Assembly (NCBI GenBank): GCA_029204225.1
Contig: MU836318.1
Location: 1 to 30,587, forward strand
Source of the DNA: Diphasiastrum complanatum
Taxonomy: Eukaryota; Streptophyta; Lycopodiopsida; Lycopodiales; Lycopodiaceae
Direction of reading: 5' to 3'
Length of the DNA stretch: 30,587 nucleotides
The notes beneath the pieces were generated by a model, which worked only from the letters and a program-made list of their open reading frames with translations, made no database searches and was not told where the DNA came from. Positions 19,700 to 30,291 of the stretch are shown here, piece by piece. Position 1 is the first letter of the stretch. Each line of letters starts with the position of its first letter. A program made the position numbers and the translations under genes.

Positions 19700-20010
19700 T
19701 CAAGAAGTTGGCCAACACTTAAGATGTTCTTTATAAGATTTGGGACAAAAAGAACATTGTTGAGAAAGAGATCTTTAGAAGATGCAAGCTTCAAGGGAAT
19801 AATCCCTACTCCTTCAATATTGCACTCATGCTTACTTGCAATGTATATGGTCTTCTTGACTCCATCATAAGGCATAATAGATGAAAAAAGCGCTTGGAGC
19901 CACACATATGTGAAGATGCTCCACTATCAATATACCATGAGTCATCCTTGTTGAAGGTGGAAGAGGAGAAGCTTGATGCCATAAGAGAGCCTTCTCCATC
20001 ACTTGCAATA
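19700..20010 (-). pseudogene. Copia protease (minus), catalytic DSG retained
   Basis: Minus strand reads SWYIDSGASSHMCGSKRFF; the catalytic DSG triplet is at 19928-19920. It is followed, after a one-base shift in a T-rich run near 19890, by IASKHECNIEGVGII, LNNVLFVPNLIKNILSVGQLLDSG, the standard C-terminal half of copia protease. Apart from the frameshift this is well conserved. It lies just downstream of the gag zinc knuckle as in a normal copia polyprotein. Confidence 0.85.
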
Positions 20011-20029
20011 TAGTCTTCTTTCTCATTGG

Positions 20030-20869
20030 TGATGTTGGCTTGATTGAGTTGATTCTTCTTCTTGAAGCAATTGGTGGCATAATGGCCTTTCTTGCCACAA
20101 TAAAAACACTTGATCTTCTTCTTCTTGAGATTTGAATTAGAAGCATGAGAGGTATCCTCCTCCTCTCCATCTTGGTCTTTATCTTTTCATTAGAGAAGTG
20201 ATGGTGTTGCTTCTTACTCCTCTCTTTGTGCTTGGCAAATAGAACTTTGCCATCATCATGATTGAGTGATAGCTTGTCCATCCTCAAGAGTTTGTACTCT
20301 TGTCTTGGTTCTTCAGAAATAAGCACACTTTGAAGGGCCTCCAAACTTCGTAGCTCCTCCTTAATGGCATAGGATTGGACAAGGTTGTCATATTCATTTC
20401 TCAAGCCATTGAGAATGACTTGGACTAGCTCACTTTGATTGATTGAGTCACCAATACATGCAAGCTTCCTATGAATATCCTCGACTCTCAAAACATGATT
20501 AGATGCACTCTCATCACTCTTTTGACTACTTTGGAAGATTTGATTTCTAAGAGTAAGGAGCCTAGAGGTGTTCTTAGCCTCATATATGGACTTGAGACAA
20601 TCCCAAGCTTCCTTGGATGTAGAATAATCACCAATCTCCCTCAATATCTCATTAGAGACATTCATCTTAATGTAGTGGAGAGCCATCCTAGCTCTCTTCT
20701 TGTATTTTTGTACTTATTGAAGGACTTGAGGCTCCTCCTCAATCCCAAGTACAATGTCCATCACATCTTGGAGTATCAAGATGGACTCCATCCTCAACTT
20801 CCATATTGAATAATTGGAAGTAGACAATCTCTCACTTGGTTACAACAAGTATGAACTCATTGAAGTCAT
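20030..20869 (-). pseudogene. Copia gag (minus) with knuckle, one stop and a frameshift
   Basis: Begins near an ATG at 20869-20867 on minus. The N-terminus has NYSIWKLRMESIL (DUF4219-like), then a UBN2-type capsid segment (NEILREIGDYSTSKEAWDCL, LVQVILNGL, EEPRQE). A perfect CCHC knuckle CFYCGKKGHYATNC follows at 20108-20067. A stop interrupts near 20715, and a frameshift near 20190 separates the capsid part from the knuckle. About 280 residues of gag are recoverable in order. In a live element this protein would build the particle and bind element RNA. Confidence 0.85.
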
Positions 20870-21614
20870 GTAAAGTGGAGATAAATAAAAGTGATAAACA
20901 AAAAATTGTTGCTTCTCTCTCACTATAGGATCCAATAATGGTGTGCTACCATCTCCTATGCAAGATCTTGCAACAAACTGTGAGATGATTCTCACTAGCT
21001 ATCTCAATCTCTCCAAAACTAGATCTACTTCACATCAAATGATGGAGTATGGGCAAAGTTAGGATCAAACACTCTTAGCATGTGTGAAATACACTAAGAA
21101 ACCAAATTTGACTCAAATACAATGATATTGCACGAAACAGAATGGCTAAGATCTCAAAATAGTGCCTAGATCACATATAAATGAGATTGGTACGCATTCA
21201 ACTATGTTTTGGATCAAACAAGCAATATCTTGACCAAACCAAATGTGTCCACCCAGGTCTAGGTGCCCTACCTAACCCTCTTCAAAAGCTTATAACTTTT
21301 GATTGGCACAACCAAATGGAATGAAACTGATTGCATAAAAAACTAGACAAAAATAGCTTCAAAACAAGCTATCTAGCAAGTTTTTTGGATCAAACATGAA
21401 AGAGAACTCCCAAACTGAAATTGGATGTTCCTCACACATGTCTGAGCACCTGATTATGTACAGTACCATGTCATACCCAATCAATGCCCTTTTGATCTCT
21501 TTTGATCCAAAATTCAACAAGATAGCTAGGAAAATGGGCCTTGACAATTTCTAGCTCAAGATTGATGAATAATTTTCACTTAAATGGATCAAAATGCATG
21601 GTAACCTTAGGTAG
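20870..21614 (-). other. Copia 5' leader, non-coding
   Basis: Lies between the primer site and gag on minus. No open frame with a known motif; expected untranslated leader of the element. Confidence 0.6.
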
Positions 21615-21626
21615 GCTCTGATACCA
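21615..21626 (-). other. Copia primer-binding site (initiator Met tRNA)
   Basis: Minus strand TGGTATCAGAGC directly abuts the LTR, fixing the element's direction as minus. Confidence 0.92.
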
Positions 21627-22283
21627 TGTTGATTTCACACATGTGGAGTGTCCACAACATGTACTTGTGATCTCCTAAGGTGTGTAGATGCACCAAGATC
21701 AAGACTAGATTGATTCAAGATCTATCTTTGAATCTATGGCAAAAACACACTACTACATGCATTCAATCACTTCCAACTCTCACTCACACGTTTGAGAAGT
21801 GTTCCAAAAGTAATCTAAGTAAAAACAAGCTGCTCTCCTTGGGTAGAGAGAGAAAATCATCAATAGCTCTCGGGTATAGAGTGAAAGCTAGAAAATCACT
21901 TACACTCAAAATCCACTCAATCTCAAAATCAATTAGATCCAAATGAGGAGTACAATGATACTAGTAGATCCATGAGCTACCACTATGCTTAACTATGATT
22001 GGACCACACTTTGCCACCTCTTAATCCTATTGAACCATTGATCCATGCACCTCTAAATTCTATTGGACCATTTTCAAGCAAACCTCAAATTCTATTGGAC
22101 CACTCATGGTTCCACCTCTAAGTCCTATTGGACCTCTTAAACTTCATCAAACAAAAGCATTACACTTGTCTACACTCTATTTGGCACGAGTTTGGTCTCC
22201 TACTCTTTTTATTTGGGCTCAATAGTGGCATTACAAGTGGAAATGGATAATTTGCCATCTATGCCAAATTTGACCTATCAACA
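21627..22283 (-). repeat. Copia 5' LTR, 657 bp, minus orientation
   Basis: On minus it starts TGTTGA and ends TCAACA, a perfect 6-bp terminal inverted repeat. It contains a four-unit repeat of about 33 bp (22017-22140) built on CTATTGGACC; CTATTG occurs at 22027, 22060, 22092 and 22125. The partner LTR is not in the window. Confidence 0.85.
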
Positions 22284-22450
22284 TCCTACACCTAAATGCT
22301 TGACTATGAGATCTATGAGACCCCTATATCAAACATTTTGATTTACTTTACAATTCTCCACACGTGGGAACATCCTCCACACATGTGAGATGCACTTACA
22401 AACTTCTATCATAAAAAATACCAAGCTAGATTTTTGCCAATTTCTCACAT

Positions 22451-23553
22451 AATGCACCAAGTTCAAGCCAAAGAGTAATGCAATTTGATTTTAAAGATTA
22501 TCTACAAAAATTCCTTGAAATTTACTTGGATGACCTGGGAGTCCATAGTACAGATGCAGACCACCTGGATCGATTGGAGAAAGTATCTGAAAGATGCCGC
22601 AAATATCAGATTTCTCTAAGTCCAGAAAAATGTCAGATATGGGTTTCCCACGGAGTTCTGCTTGGACATGTGATATCAAGACATGGTATTGCCACTGATT
22701 ATTCTAAGATCAAGGTTATTGTGGAATTGCCACCGCCAACAACAATTCATGGAGTTTATGTGTTTATGGGTCATGCGAACTACTATTGAATTTTTATTAT
22801 CTTCTTTGCGAATTTAGCACGACCTATATACAAAATAACTATTGTTCCTATTTGGACAGTAGAGGCGTTAGAAGCCTTTGAAAAGTTAAAAAAAACATTA
22901 ACTTCAGCACCAATACTACATTCTCCAGATTAGACGATAGAATTTCATGTTCCTACGGAGGCCTCAAAATATGCCATTGGATCAGTTTGATGCAGCCAGG
23001 AGATTATAAGAAGGATTATCCTATACGATTTGCAAGCAGACAACTTATAGATCCGGAGAAGAATTATTCAACAACAGAACGTGAGGCGTTAGCCATGATT
23101 TTTTCTATTCGAAAATTTCGTCACTACCTCATGGAAACGCACTTTGTATTTTATACGGATTACCAGCCGTTACTTTACTCGGTAAACAAGACGTGCAATA
23201 CTGGACGTATTGCAAGATGGTTATTGTTATTGACTGAATTTGACTTTCGCATTGTGGTTCGAAAGGGGAAGCAACATTATCTAGCCGACCACGTTTTGCA
23301 AATCGAATATGCACCAGTTAAAACTAAAGTGGATGATGAACTACCAGATGCTGCCTTGTTCTATGTCGAAGCAGTACCTGAGTGGGCAGTGAATATTGGT
23401 GAGTACCTGATGCTAGGACAACCAAATGACTCCTTGACAAAAGTACAGAAGACACAATTGATTCATAAGACTCAACCTTATCAATTGATTGTAGGACAAT
23501 TGTGTCGTCGTGGATTAGACAATAAAATTACGAAGATGTGTTTTACCGCATGA
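22451..23553 (+). pseudogene. Gypsy copy A: RT C-terminal half and RNase H
   Basis: Starts abruptly at NAPSSSQRVM, an internal RT motif (family: NAP.TFQR.M), so fingers and palm N-terminus are missing. YLDD (22523-22534) is the intact RT catalytic box. Next come LLGHVIS, then the connection region with stops near 22788, 22935 and 22990. RNase H follows: FHVPTEASKYAIGSV (the usual TDAS Asp is Glu), FASRQLIDPEKNYSTTEREALA, HYLMETHFVFYTDYQPLLY and RIARWLLLLTEFDF. A frameshift near 23530 leads to integrase. The left edge is 168 bases from the copia LTR. Copies B and C are close relatives on minus. Confidence 0.88.
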
Positions 23554-24622
23554 AGTACCAGATTTAATCATGTTTTCACATGATGGCATGGGCGGAGGAC
23601 ACTTCTCTACAAATATTATTGTTCGCAAACTTTTGCAATCAGGTTGTTGGTGGCCTACACTTCATAAAGACACATAAAATTTTATTCAGACATGTGATGT
23701 TTGCCAGCGAGCACGATGGCCTACTCAACAGAATTATGAACCCTTGCATCCGGTTTTATCGCAAGCATCATTTGAAAAATGGGGACTGAATTATGTTGGT
23801 CCTATTCACCCTACCGCGCAAGGATCTCATGCCCAATACATTATCGTAGCAACTGATTATATGACCAAGTGGGTTGAAGCCAAAGCTGTCAAACTTGTTG
23901 ATGCAAAATCTACGGCCAAGTTTCTATATGAAAATATTATAATCAGATTTGGATGTCCGGTTGAGATTGTCAGTGACCGAGGTAAACACTTTGTTAATCA
24001 AACAATAAAGTGTTTACTGAAAGATTTTTTTGTTATACACAGATTTAACACTCCCTACTATCCCAAAAGGAAGGGCCAAGCTGAATCTTCCAATAAGATT
24101 CTCTGCACCATTATGACAAAGACAGTTGAAACAAGTCGGTCTGATTGGGAAGATAAACTGTATGCAGCGTTATGGGCATTCAGAACCACTTACAAAAATA
24201 GTATAAATCAAACACCTTGTCAACTAGTTTATGGTCAGGATGCTGTCATGTGAATTGAATTTTCAATCTCATCTTTATGCATAGCAGCAACGGAATGATT
24301 AAATGATGATAAGTCTTTACAACTATGTCATGAAGCGTTGCACAAATTATGTGAAATCCAATTGATGGCAGTTCATGCGTTAGCAGCAGAGAAAGCCCGC
24401 TGCAAGGCATGGCAAGATCGTCGATTGCACAAAAAGGATATGAAATCAGGAGATCTTGCATTGATGTACATAACCAAACTGATCAAGGAAAAGTTGAACC
24501 TTACCGGTGAACACTCGTATAAAGTGAAGGAAATCCTGAACTATGACGTAGTAATTCTTGAGCACTTGGATGGAAAAGGATTTGATACTCCGGTGAATGA
24601 TAGCCGACTACGCAAGTTTTGA
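23540..24622 (+). pseudogene. Gypsy copy A: integrase with intact DDE, no chromodomain
   Basis: HHCC zinc domain: FSHDGMGGGHFS then, after a stop near 23677, CDVC. Catalytic core: Asp in ATDYMTKW (23855-23857), Asp in VSDRGKHF (23975-23977), Glu in GQAESSNK (24083-24085), with 35 residues between the second Asp and Glu, as in DD35E. Then AALWAFRTTYKN and LVYGQDAVM, a stop at 24251, and, after another frame change, a GPY/F-like module ending in DSRLRKF at 24622. No chromodomain follows, pointing away from chromoviruses towards Tat/Athila-type lineages (inference). All three catalytic residues survive although the gene is broken. Confidence 0.88.
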
Positions 24623-25465
24623 CAGCCTGCTCCGCCAGTTCAGCAAGTCTGATCTCAATGGTTTTTAATTTTATTTGTTTTTCAATTTTTTGTTTTCAGT
24701 ATTTAAATTGCTGAGTTTTTTGGAAAAAGATAATTTAAAAAAATAAAAATTGAGAAAAGACTGACGAGCAAAAGTCAAAAAGTCATCAGCATGGGAAAAA
24801 GGAAGAACAATATTTTTTGATGGAAAATGACTTAGAAAATCACTGTGTTGGTCAGATTTGGCCTAGATAGTACCAGAAACCTTCGCTGAGCTCTCAGACT
24901 ATATATCCACTTTAGATTTATCTAATTTGGGTTGGGTGAAGATTCCTGTCCAAGAAAAATCCAGTTTTTGAGTCAAACAAAGGATCAATATTATGCCATT
25001 TTGAGAACCTTCGTCGAGCACCTTAACCTCATTATGAACCTTTGCCGACCTACTAGATGATCTTAAAATGTCAAAATTAGGTTTTCCATAGGTTCAGATT
25101 GTGAAAAAATACATTTATGACAGTACTTGGGAAAAGGACCTTCCTGGGTAAAGGTTCATCCTTCGCCAGACCTGGAAAACATTCGTCTGATAGGTTCAGA
25201 TCCCCAGAAACCTTCGCCGAGATTTTTATAGCCTATTTTCACAAAGCTGTATATGCCTGCAAATTTTTGTTCAGAATTGATCAACCAAACTAGTATTCAA
25301 TGTAATGGACCCACCAAATTCACCTATAAGTTGGTTGAATTTGATTCATTTCTCACTTGTGCTAGCAAAGCTCTTGCAAATTTTTCTCACGACCAAAGCC
25401 TTCCAAACTTCCTAAATTGCTTTCTGATATACTTTCACACATCTTACGTTTCATTTCTGATCATC
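24623..25465. other. Spacer with scattered AACCTTCGCCGAG motif
   Basis: Between integrase and the next ORF. AT-rich first part with a TTTTTCAG that could serve as a splice acceptor (about 24693-24700). From 24876 the motif GAACCTTCGCCGAG or close variants recurs at about 24876, 25003, 25034, 25156, 25175 and 25206. No known coding domain. Possibly element 3' region or decayed extra coding sequence. Confidence 0.5.
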
Positions 25466-26592
25466 ATGTCTTTTACTGATACTTCCCAGTCTCCGTGTTA
25501 TACTATCCATCGTGATGTCCCATCTGCAACGGACATCATGATCCATCCTAGTACAAGCATGGTCACTCAGTGGATGACCCTTGTGGAGCCTCTGCTCACT
25601 GCAATGGGTATTCATGAGAGAGTTTTTTTTGGCAGAATCAACATGGATTTCATCACTCTTGCCTTCAGTACGTGGAAGGAAGAAAAATCCAAATTTTATA
25701 TCACTTGGCTGCCCTTGCAGCCATAGGTATAGCGTCCGGTACACAAGTCTCATCCAATCATAAGCAGGCCAAATAAGCCATCAAGCCATACATCGACGTC
25801 ACCAATGATCTGCACTGGACCAGCGACAGATACCTCCTTGAAGCCATCACTGAGCTTGTCATACACGCTGCTGCCCAGCTATTGAATAACTTCATGATGG
25901 TTGGCAACCTCAGGAAAGACTGCATCACTTCACAGATCCTCTATAGGATAGTTGACTCCTATACTAAGTTGGCCAAAGCCCCTCTTGAACCATATAATTG
26001 GTTAAAGACTGTTTTTGGTGAGCTCAAACGAGCTATTAAAGGCAATACTAAGCAGCAGTTCGTTGTTGGCTCTTTATTGTCTCTTCTAGTCGCCTCTCAC
26101 CTAGAAAACCAAATCCATGGCTTCCACCTGAATTCTGTGCTTTCAGACTATGAAGAATCATCGGCCGAGTCGTCTCACCAGGCCTCGAGTTCTCATAGTC
26201 ATTGTCGTCCATGCAGCGAGATCGTCATTTCTGACTCGCCTTCTGCATCACGACGTCGCACTAGGCATACATCGTCAGCTGTGCTTCCACCCCCTGCTAC
26301 TGTTCGCACTGAACTACCTATTCCCCCCGCCTCTGATGCTTCCCTCGCCTCTGCTTCAAGGACAGTCTGTGACCATTGGGGCTACCATTCCCATCACAGC
26401 TGTCCAAGTTGCCTCCCCCCGCACACTGAAGCTACTTCATCAAACATGCAGTTTTTCATGGATATGTTCGATGATTCTGACCCCCTTGGGGCCACCGAAA
26501 TTTTTGAAATGCCCCAGAGCCCTACGTCCTTTGACCTCCAATCCCCTGGAAGAAGATTCGAACAGATCCATGACACTAATATCGATGTGTAA
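25466..26592 (+). pseudogene. Unrecognised ORF downstream of integrase, broken
   Basis: ATG at 25466 opens 86 residues (MSFTDTSQSPCY...WMTLVEPLLTAMGIHERVF). A frameshift near 25705 and a stop near 25776 interrupt it. It then stays open to the stop at 26590, including AQLLNNFMMVGNL, a helical region (VDSYTKLAKAPLEPYNWLKTVF, LSLLVASHLENQ) and a Ser/Pro/His-rich tail. Reconstructed length is about 375 residues. There is no zinc knuckle, protease or membrane helix I can be sure of. The apparent start at 25882 is TTG and not a real start. It is in the sense direction downstream of integrase, where Athila carries an env-like ORF and Tat elements extra ORFs; shared origin is inference. I do not recognise the family. 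Confidence 0.45.
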
Positions 26593-26676
26593 GATGTAAG
26601 CCAACAACCTCACACTAAAGATAGCCCAACCGCACTTCGGGTCGACAAAGCTGTGAAATCACCAAAGCAGTTCGAC

Positions 26677-27643
26677 GCATCCTGACCATATACCAATTGA
26701 AAAGGTGTTTGATTTGTACTATTTTTGTAAGCGGTCCTGAATGCCCATAATGCTGCATATAGTTTATCTTCCCAATGAGACCGACTTGCTCCAACTGTCT
26801 TTGTCATAATGGTGCAGAGAATCTTATTGGAAGATTCAGCTTGGCCATTCGCTCTGGGATAGTAGGGAGTGCTAAATCTGTGTATAACAAAAAAATCTTC
26901 CAGTAAACACTTTATTGTTTGATTAACAAAGTGTGTACCTCAGTCATTGACAATCTCAATCGGACATCCAAATCTGATTATAATATTTTCATATAGAAAC
27001 TTGGTCATAGATTTCGCATCAGCAACTTTGACAGCTTTGGCTTCAACCCACTTGGTCATATAATCAGTTGCTACGAAAATGTATCGGGCCTTAGATCCTT
27101 GCGCGACAGGGTGAATATGACCAACATAATCCAGTCCCCATTTTTCAAATGGTGCTTGCGATAAAACCGGATGAAAGGATTCATAATTCTGTCGAGTAGG
27201 CCGTCGTGCTCGATGGCAAACATCACATGTCTGAAAACAATTATCTGTGTCTTTATGAAGCATAGGCCACCAACAACTTGATTGCAAAAGTTTGCGAACA
27301 GTAATATTTGTAGAGAAGTGTCCTCCGCCCATGCCATCATGTGAAAACATGATTAAATTTGGTACTTCATGTGGTAAAACACATCTTCGTAAAATATTGT
27401 CTGATCCATGACGATACAATTGTCCTGCAATCAATTGATAAGGTTGAGCCTTATGAATCAATTGTCTCTTCTTTACGTTTGTCAAGGAGTCATTCGATTG
27501 TCCTAGCATCAAGTACTCAACAATATCCGCTGCCCACTCAGGGACTGCTTCGACATAGAACAAGGCAACATCTTGTAGTTCATCATCCACTTCAGTGTTA
27601 ACTGGTGCAGATTTGATTCGCGAAACGTGATCGACTAGATAAT
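26677..27643 (-). pseudogene. Gypsy copy B: RNase H end and integrase (minus)
   Basis: Minus strand aligns base for base with 23276-24243 of copy A (967 versus 968 bp, about 85-90% identical by eye). It opens at LVDHVSRI (end of RNase H), continues through the zinc domain (SHDGMGGGHFS, CDVCHRARRPT), ATDYMTKW, IVND followed by a stop just after the second catalytic Asp (stop at 26942-26940), GQAESSNK, and ends at LVYGQDA. Copy A's frameshift at 23530 is absent here, so B is in part better preserved. Both ends are abrupt: the right end runs into a tandem AT-rich repeat, the left into the sequence after the loop ORF. Confidence 0.88.
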
Positions 27644-28060
27644 TTTGTAAACTTGTCAAAAACCAAAAAATTTGTTTTTTAATTTTTTGCTTCTTTTTTA
27701 TTCAAATTCCATCCTATTTTCTATTCTTTGTAATTCAATCTGAATAAAGCACATCGTAGAGCATTGAAAGGGCTTTTTTTCTATTTAATTTTTTTTTAAT
27801 TTAGTTTAGTATTGAGCAAGTTACAAAATTTTTTAAGTTGGCCACAAAATTTTGTAAACCTGTCAAAAACAAGTAACTTCCAGATTTTTTATTTTTCTGC
27901 CCTGTTTGATTCATTTTTGGCCTAGACTTCTGTTCTCTATAATTCCATTTGAATAGCTAGAGTTGTAGCACATTGAAAGGGCTTTCTTGAGATATAATTT
28001 TTTCTCATTTCGTTAAGTATTGAGGAAGTTTACAAATTTTTGAAAATGTCAAAAAAAAAA
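27642..28060. repeat. AT-rich tandem duplication, period about 208 bp
   Basis: ATTTTGTAAAC-TGTCAAAAAC occurs at 27642 and 27849, CATTGAAAGGGCTT at 27762 and 27971, and a partial third start at about 28031. Units are roughly 75-80% alike. The array begins exactly where copy B's similarity to copy A ends. It may be LTR or 3' UTR-derived sequence of the gypsy family or an unrelated satellite fragment. Confidence 0.75.
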
Positions 28061-28303
28061 AGAAATTCTTTGACCTTGTCATTATCTTCAACAATTATGT
28101 CATTGCTAGCAGGTGCACCTATCTACAAGGATCAACATCAACAAGCACTATCTTGGGATCTTTTTTTGGATGGTGTCAACTACCCATTTGGCAATGAACA
28201 AGGTTATCATGAATGGTTACCCGGACCCATATGGCTATTATTGAAAATCTGCATTCAAGCTTCGAAGCAGATGTCGTGGGACCGTCACCAGTAATGGTGG
28301 AGG
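28061..28303. other. Unrecognised segment between copies B and C
   Basis: A plus frame (ATG at 28046, stop at 28294) is open here with the phrase ALSWDLFLDGVNYPFGNEQGY, but no known domain. Similarity to the gypsy family starts abruptly at 28304. Confidence 0.35.
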
Positions 28304-29376
28304 ATGTATCGGGCCTGAGATCCTCACGCGGCAGGATGAATAGGACCAACATAATCCAGTGCTCATTTTTCAGATGGTGCTTGCGATAAAACCAGATGTA
28401 AGAGTTCATATCTCTGTGTAGTAGGCCATCGTGCTCACTGGCAAACATCACGTCTGAATATAATTTTCTGTGTCCTTATGAAGCGTAGGCCACCAACAAC
28501 CTGATTGCAAAAGTTTGAGAACAGTAATATCTGTAGAGAAGTGTCCTCCACCCATGCCATCATGTGAAAACGTGATTAAATCTGATATGTCATGCAGTAA
28601 AACACATCTGCGTAGAATATTGTCTGATTCACGATGATACAATTGTCCAGCAATTAATTGATAAGGTTGAGCCTTATAAATCATTTGCCTCTTATGTACT
28701 TTTGTCAAAGAGTCATTTTGGTTGTCCTAGCATCAGATACTCAACAATATCCGCGTGCCCATTCAGGTACTGCCTCTACATAGAATAATGCAGCATCTAG
28801 TAATTCATCATCCACTTCAGTATTATTGGTGCAGATTCAATTCGTGAAACGTGGGTCGGCTAGATAATGTTGCTTCCTCTTTACGAACCACACTTCAAAA
28901 GTCAAATTCAGTCAATACCTATAACCATCTTGCAATACGCCCAGTATTGCACGTCTTGTTTACCAAGTAAAGTAACGGTTGGTGATCCGTATAAAATACA
29001 AAGTGCGTTTCCATGAGGTAATGACAAAATTTCCATATAGAAAAAATCATGGCTAACGCTTCACGTCCTGTTATCGAATAGTTCTTCTCCGGATCTGTAA
29101 GTTGTCTGCTTGCAAATCGTATTGGATAGTCCCTTCTTATAGTCACTTGGCTTCGTCAAAACTGATCCAATTGCATATTTTGAGGCATCAGTGTGAACAT
29201 GAAACTCAATTGTCCAATCTGGAGAACGTAGTATCGGTGCTGAAGTTTAATGTTTTTTTTTAATTTTCAAAGGCTTCTAATGCCTCTACTGTCCAAATAG
29301 AAACAATAGCCAGTTTGTATATAGGTTTTGGTAAATCCGCAAAGAAGATAATAAAAATTGATAGTAGTTCGCATGA
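28304..29376 (-). pseudogene. Gypsy copy C: RT end, RNase H, integrase zinc domain (minus)
   Basis: Minus counterpart of about 22771-23840 of copy A. It starts at HANYY near the RT end and keeps FHVHTDASKYAIGSVL with the RNase H Asp that copy A lost. FASRQLTDPEKNYSITGREALA and HYLMETHFVFYTDHQPLLYLVNK follow. It breaks frame around 28730-28920, then gives LHDISDLITFSHDGMGGGHFS and WWPTLHKDTENYIQT of the zinc domain. Similarity ends inside the integrase core entry, before the first catalytic Asp. Several one-base shifts mean no part is translatable end to end. Confidence 0.85.
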
Positions 29377-29574
29377 TCTTAAGATAGGTGATCTGAGTAG
29401 CTTTCCCTGTTCCACAATCAAATTAGATTTCAAACAAGAAAATCACTCAAATCAAGCAAAATCACTCTCAAACTAATCCTAAATGCAGATTCAACACTAT
29501 TCATGCCACGACCAAGATGGTCTAAGCAAGCTACAATCCAACAAACATGTTGCAAACTGAAAAATTGGCGTAGC
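29377..29574 (-). other. Leader-like segment between gypsy C and primer site
   Basis: Non-coding on minus; lies between the primer site at 29592-29575 and the RT fragment of copy C. It is probably the 5' leader of the same minus element, joined to pol by a large deletion. Confidence 0.4.
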
Positions 29575-29592
29575 TCCCCGGGAACAGCACCA
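29575..29592 (-). other. Gypsy primer-binding site, tRNA-Asp type, degenerate
   Basis: Minus strand TGGTGCTGTTCCCGGGGA matches the Tat/Athila-type primer site complementary to tRNA-Asp (TGGCGCCGTTGCCGGGGA, from memory of the family) at 15 of 18 positions. Two of the three changes are C to T. It lies three bases from TGTAG, the presumed inner end of an LTR. Confidence 0.6.
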
Positions 29593-29595
29593 AAT

Positions 29596-30290
29596 TGTAG
29601 TGGATTTCTCTCCTTGCCTATCCTCAACCCAAGATCTAATCAATCTAGCATTGAGGAGATGAAGTTAGTTGTCACGCGTAGATTCGTTCCCATGAGAGCA
29701 ATAGCATAGTTCAAAATTTAACCTTAAAGGAAGATTCACATATAACTCTACCATCCACTAACCCTAAGCATTAACACTACATCCATTAACACTAGATCCA
29801 CAATGAAGATAGCTTATTTTTTCTCTCTCTCCCTTTCTCTCTCATAAAAAGTATAAAAATATGCAATCCCAATAACATCAGATCCAACAATTAGAAAAAC
29901 ACAATAAAAGCATGAGAGATGGGAGGAAAAGTGATAGAGAGCAAGGATATTCATTAATCCATTTCACAAGAGAACCAATCTGCTTTATTGCAAATGAAGA
30001 TATGTACATGTGTAGCAAACACTTTTTTCTAAAAAGAGAGGAGGACCCTGCCTCTGAGATCTTTATTGGCCCATTCTACCTCCCTAGACTATTCAAATTT
30101 GATAAAGAGTGAGAACTATCCAAATTGGGAGGGGAAACGCAACTATATTCACTATCTTGCAACATTTAAAGTTCCCGCAAAAAGGGCCTAAAGTCCTTTT
30201 ATAACTTTCTAATTAAATCAAATCTCTATGTGATCATCGTGTTGGACGTACACATGCAAGGTGCCAAATCCCTCTCACTTATTAACTAGG
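29596..30290 (-). repeat. LTR-like region (minus), right edge uncertain
   Basis: Begins TGTAG next to the primer site. On minus it contains TATAAAAGG (30203-30195), a good TATA box for LTR transcription. Near the inner end there is a short CT-rich run (29822-29853). No partner LTR is visible, so the outer boundary is a guess at the start of the gag fragment to its right. The weak coding frame at 29912-30112 has no motif. Confidence 0.45.
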
Positions 30291-30291
30291 G

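Larger units (their letters stand above)
18690..22283 (-). mobile_element. Decayed Ty1/copia element, minus orientation
   Basis: On minus: LTR (22283 to 21627), adjacent primer site, leader, gag, protease, and a collapsed integrase and reverse-transcriptase region ending near 18690. I find no second LTR to the left, so the 3' end is lost. Integrase lacks its catalytic residues through deletion. The left boundary is approximate. Confidence 0.8.

Noticed and set aside
25882-25884. Separate gene starting at 25882
   Set aside because: The start is TTG and the frame is open upstream with sensible sequence; treated as part of one broken ORF from 25466.
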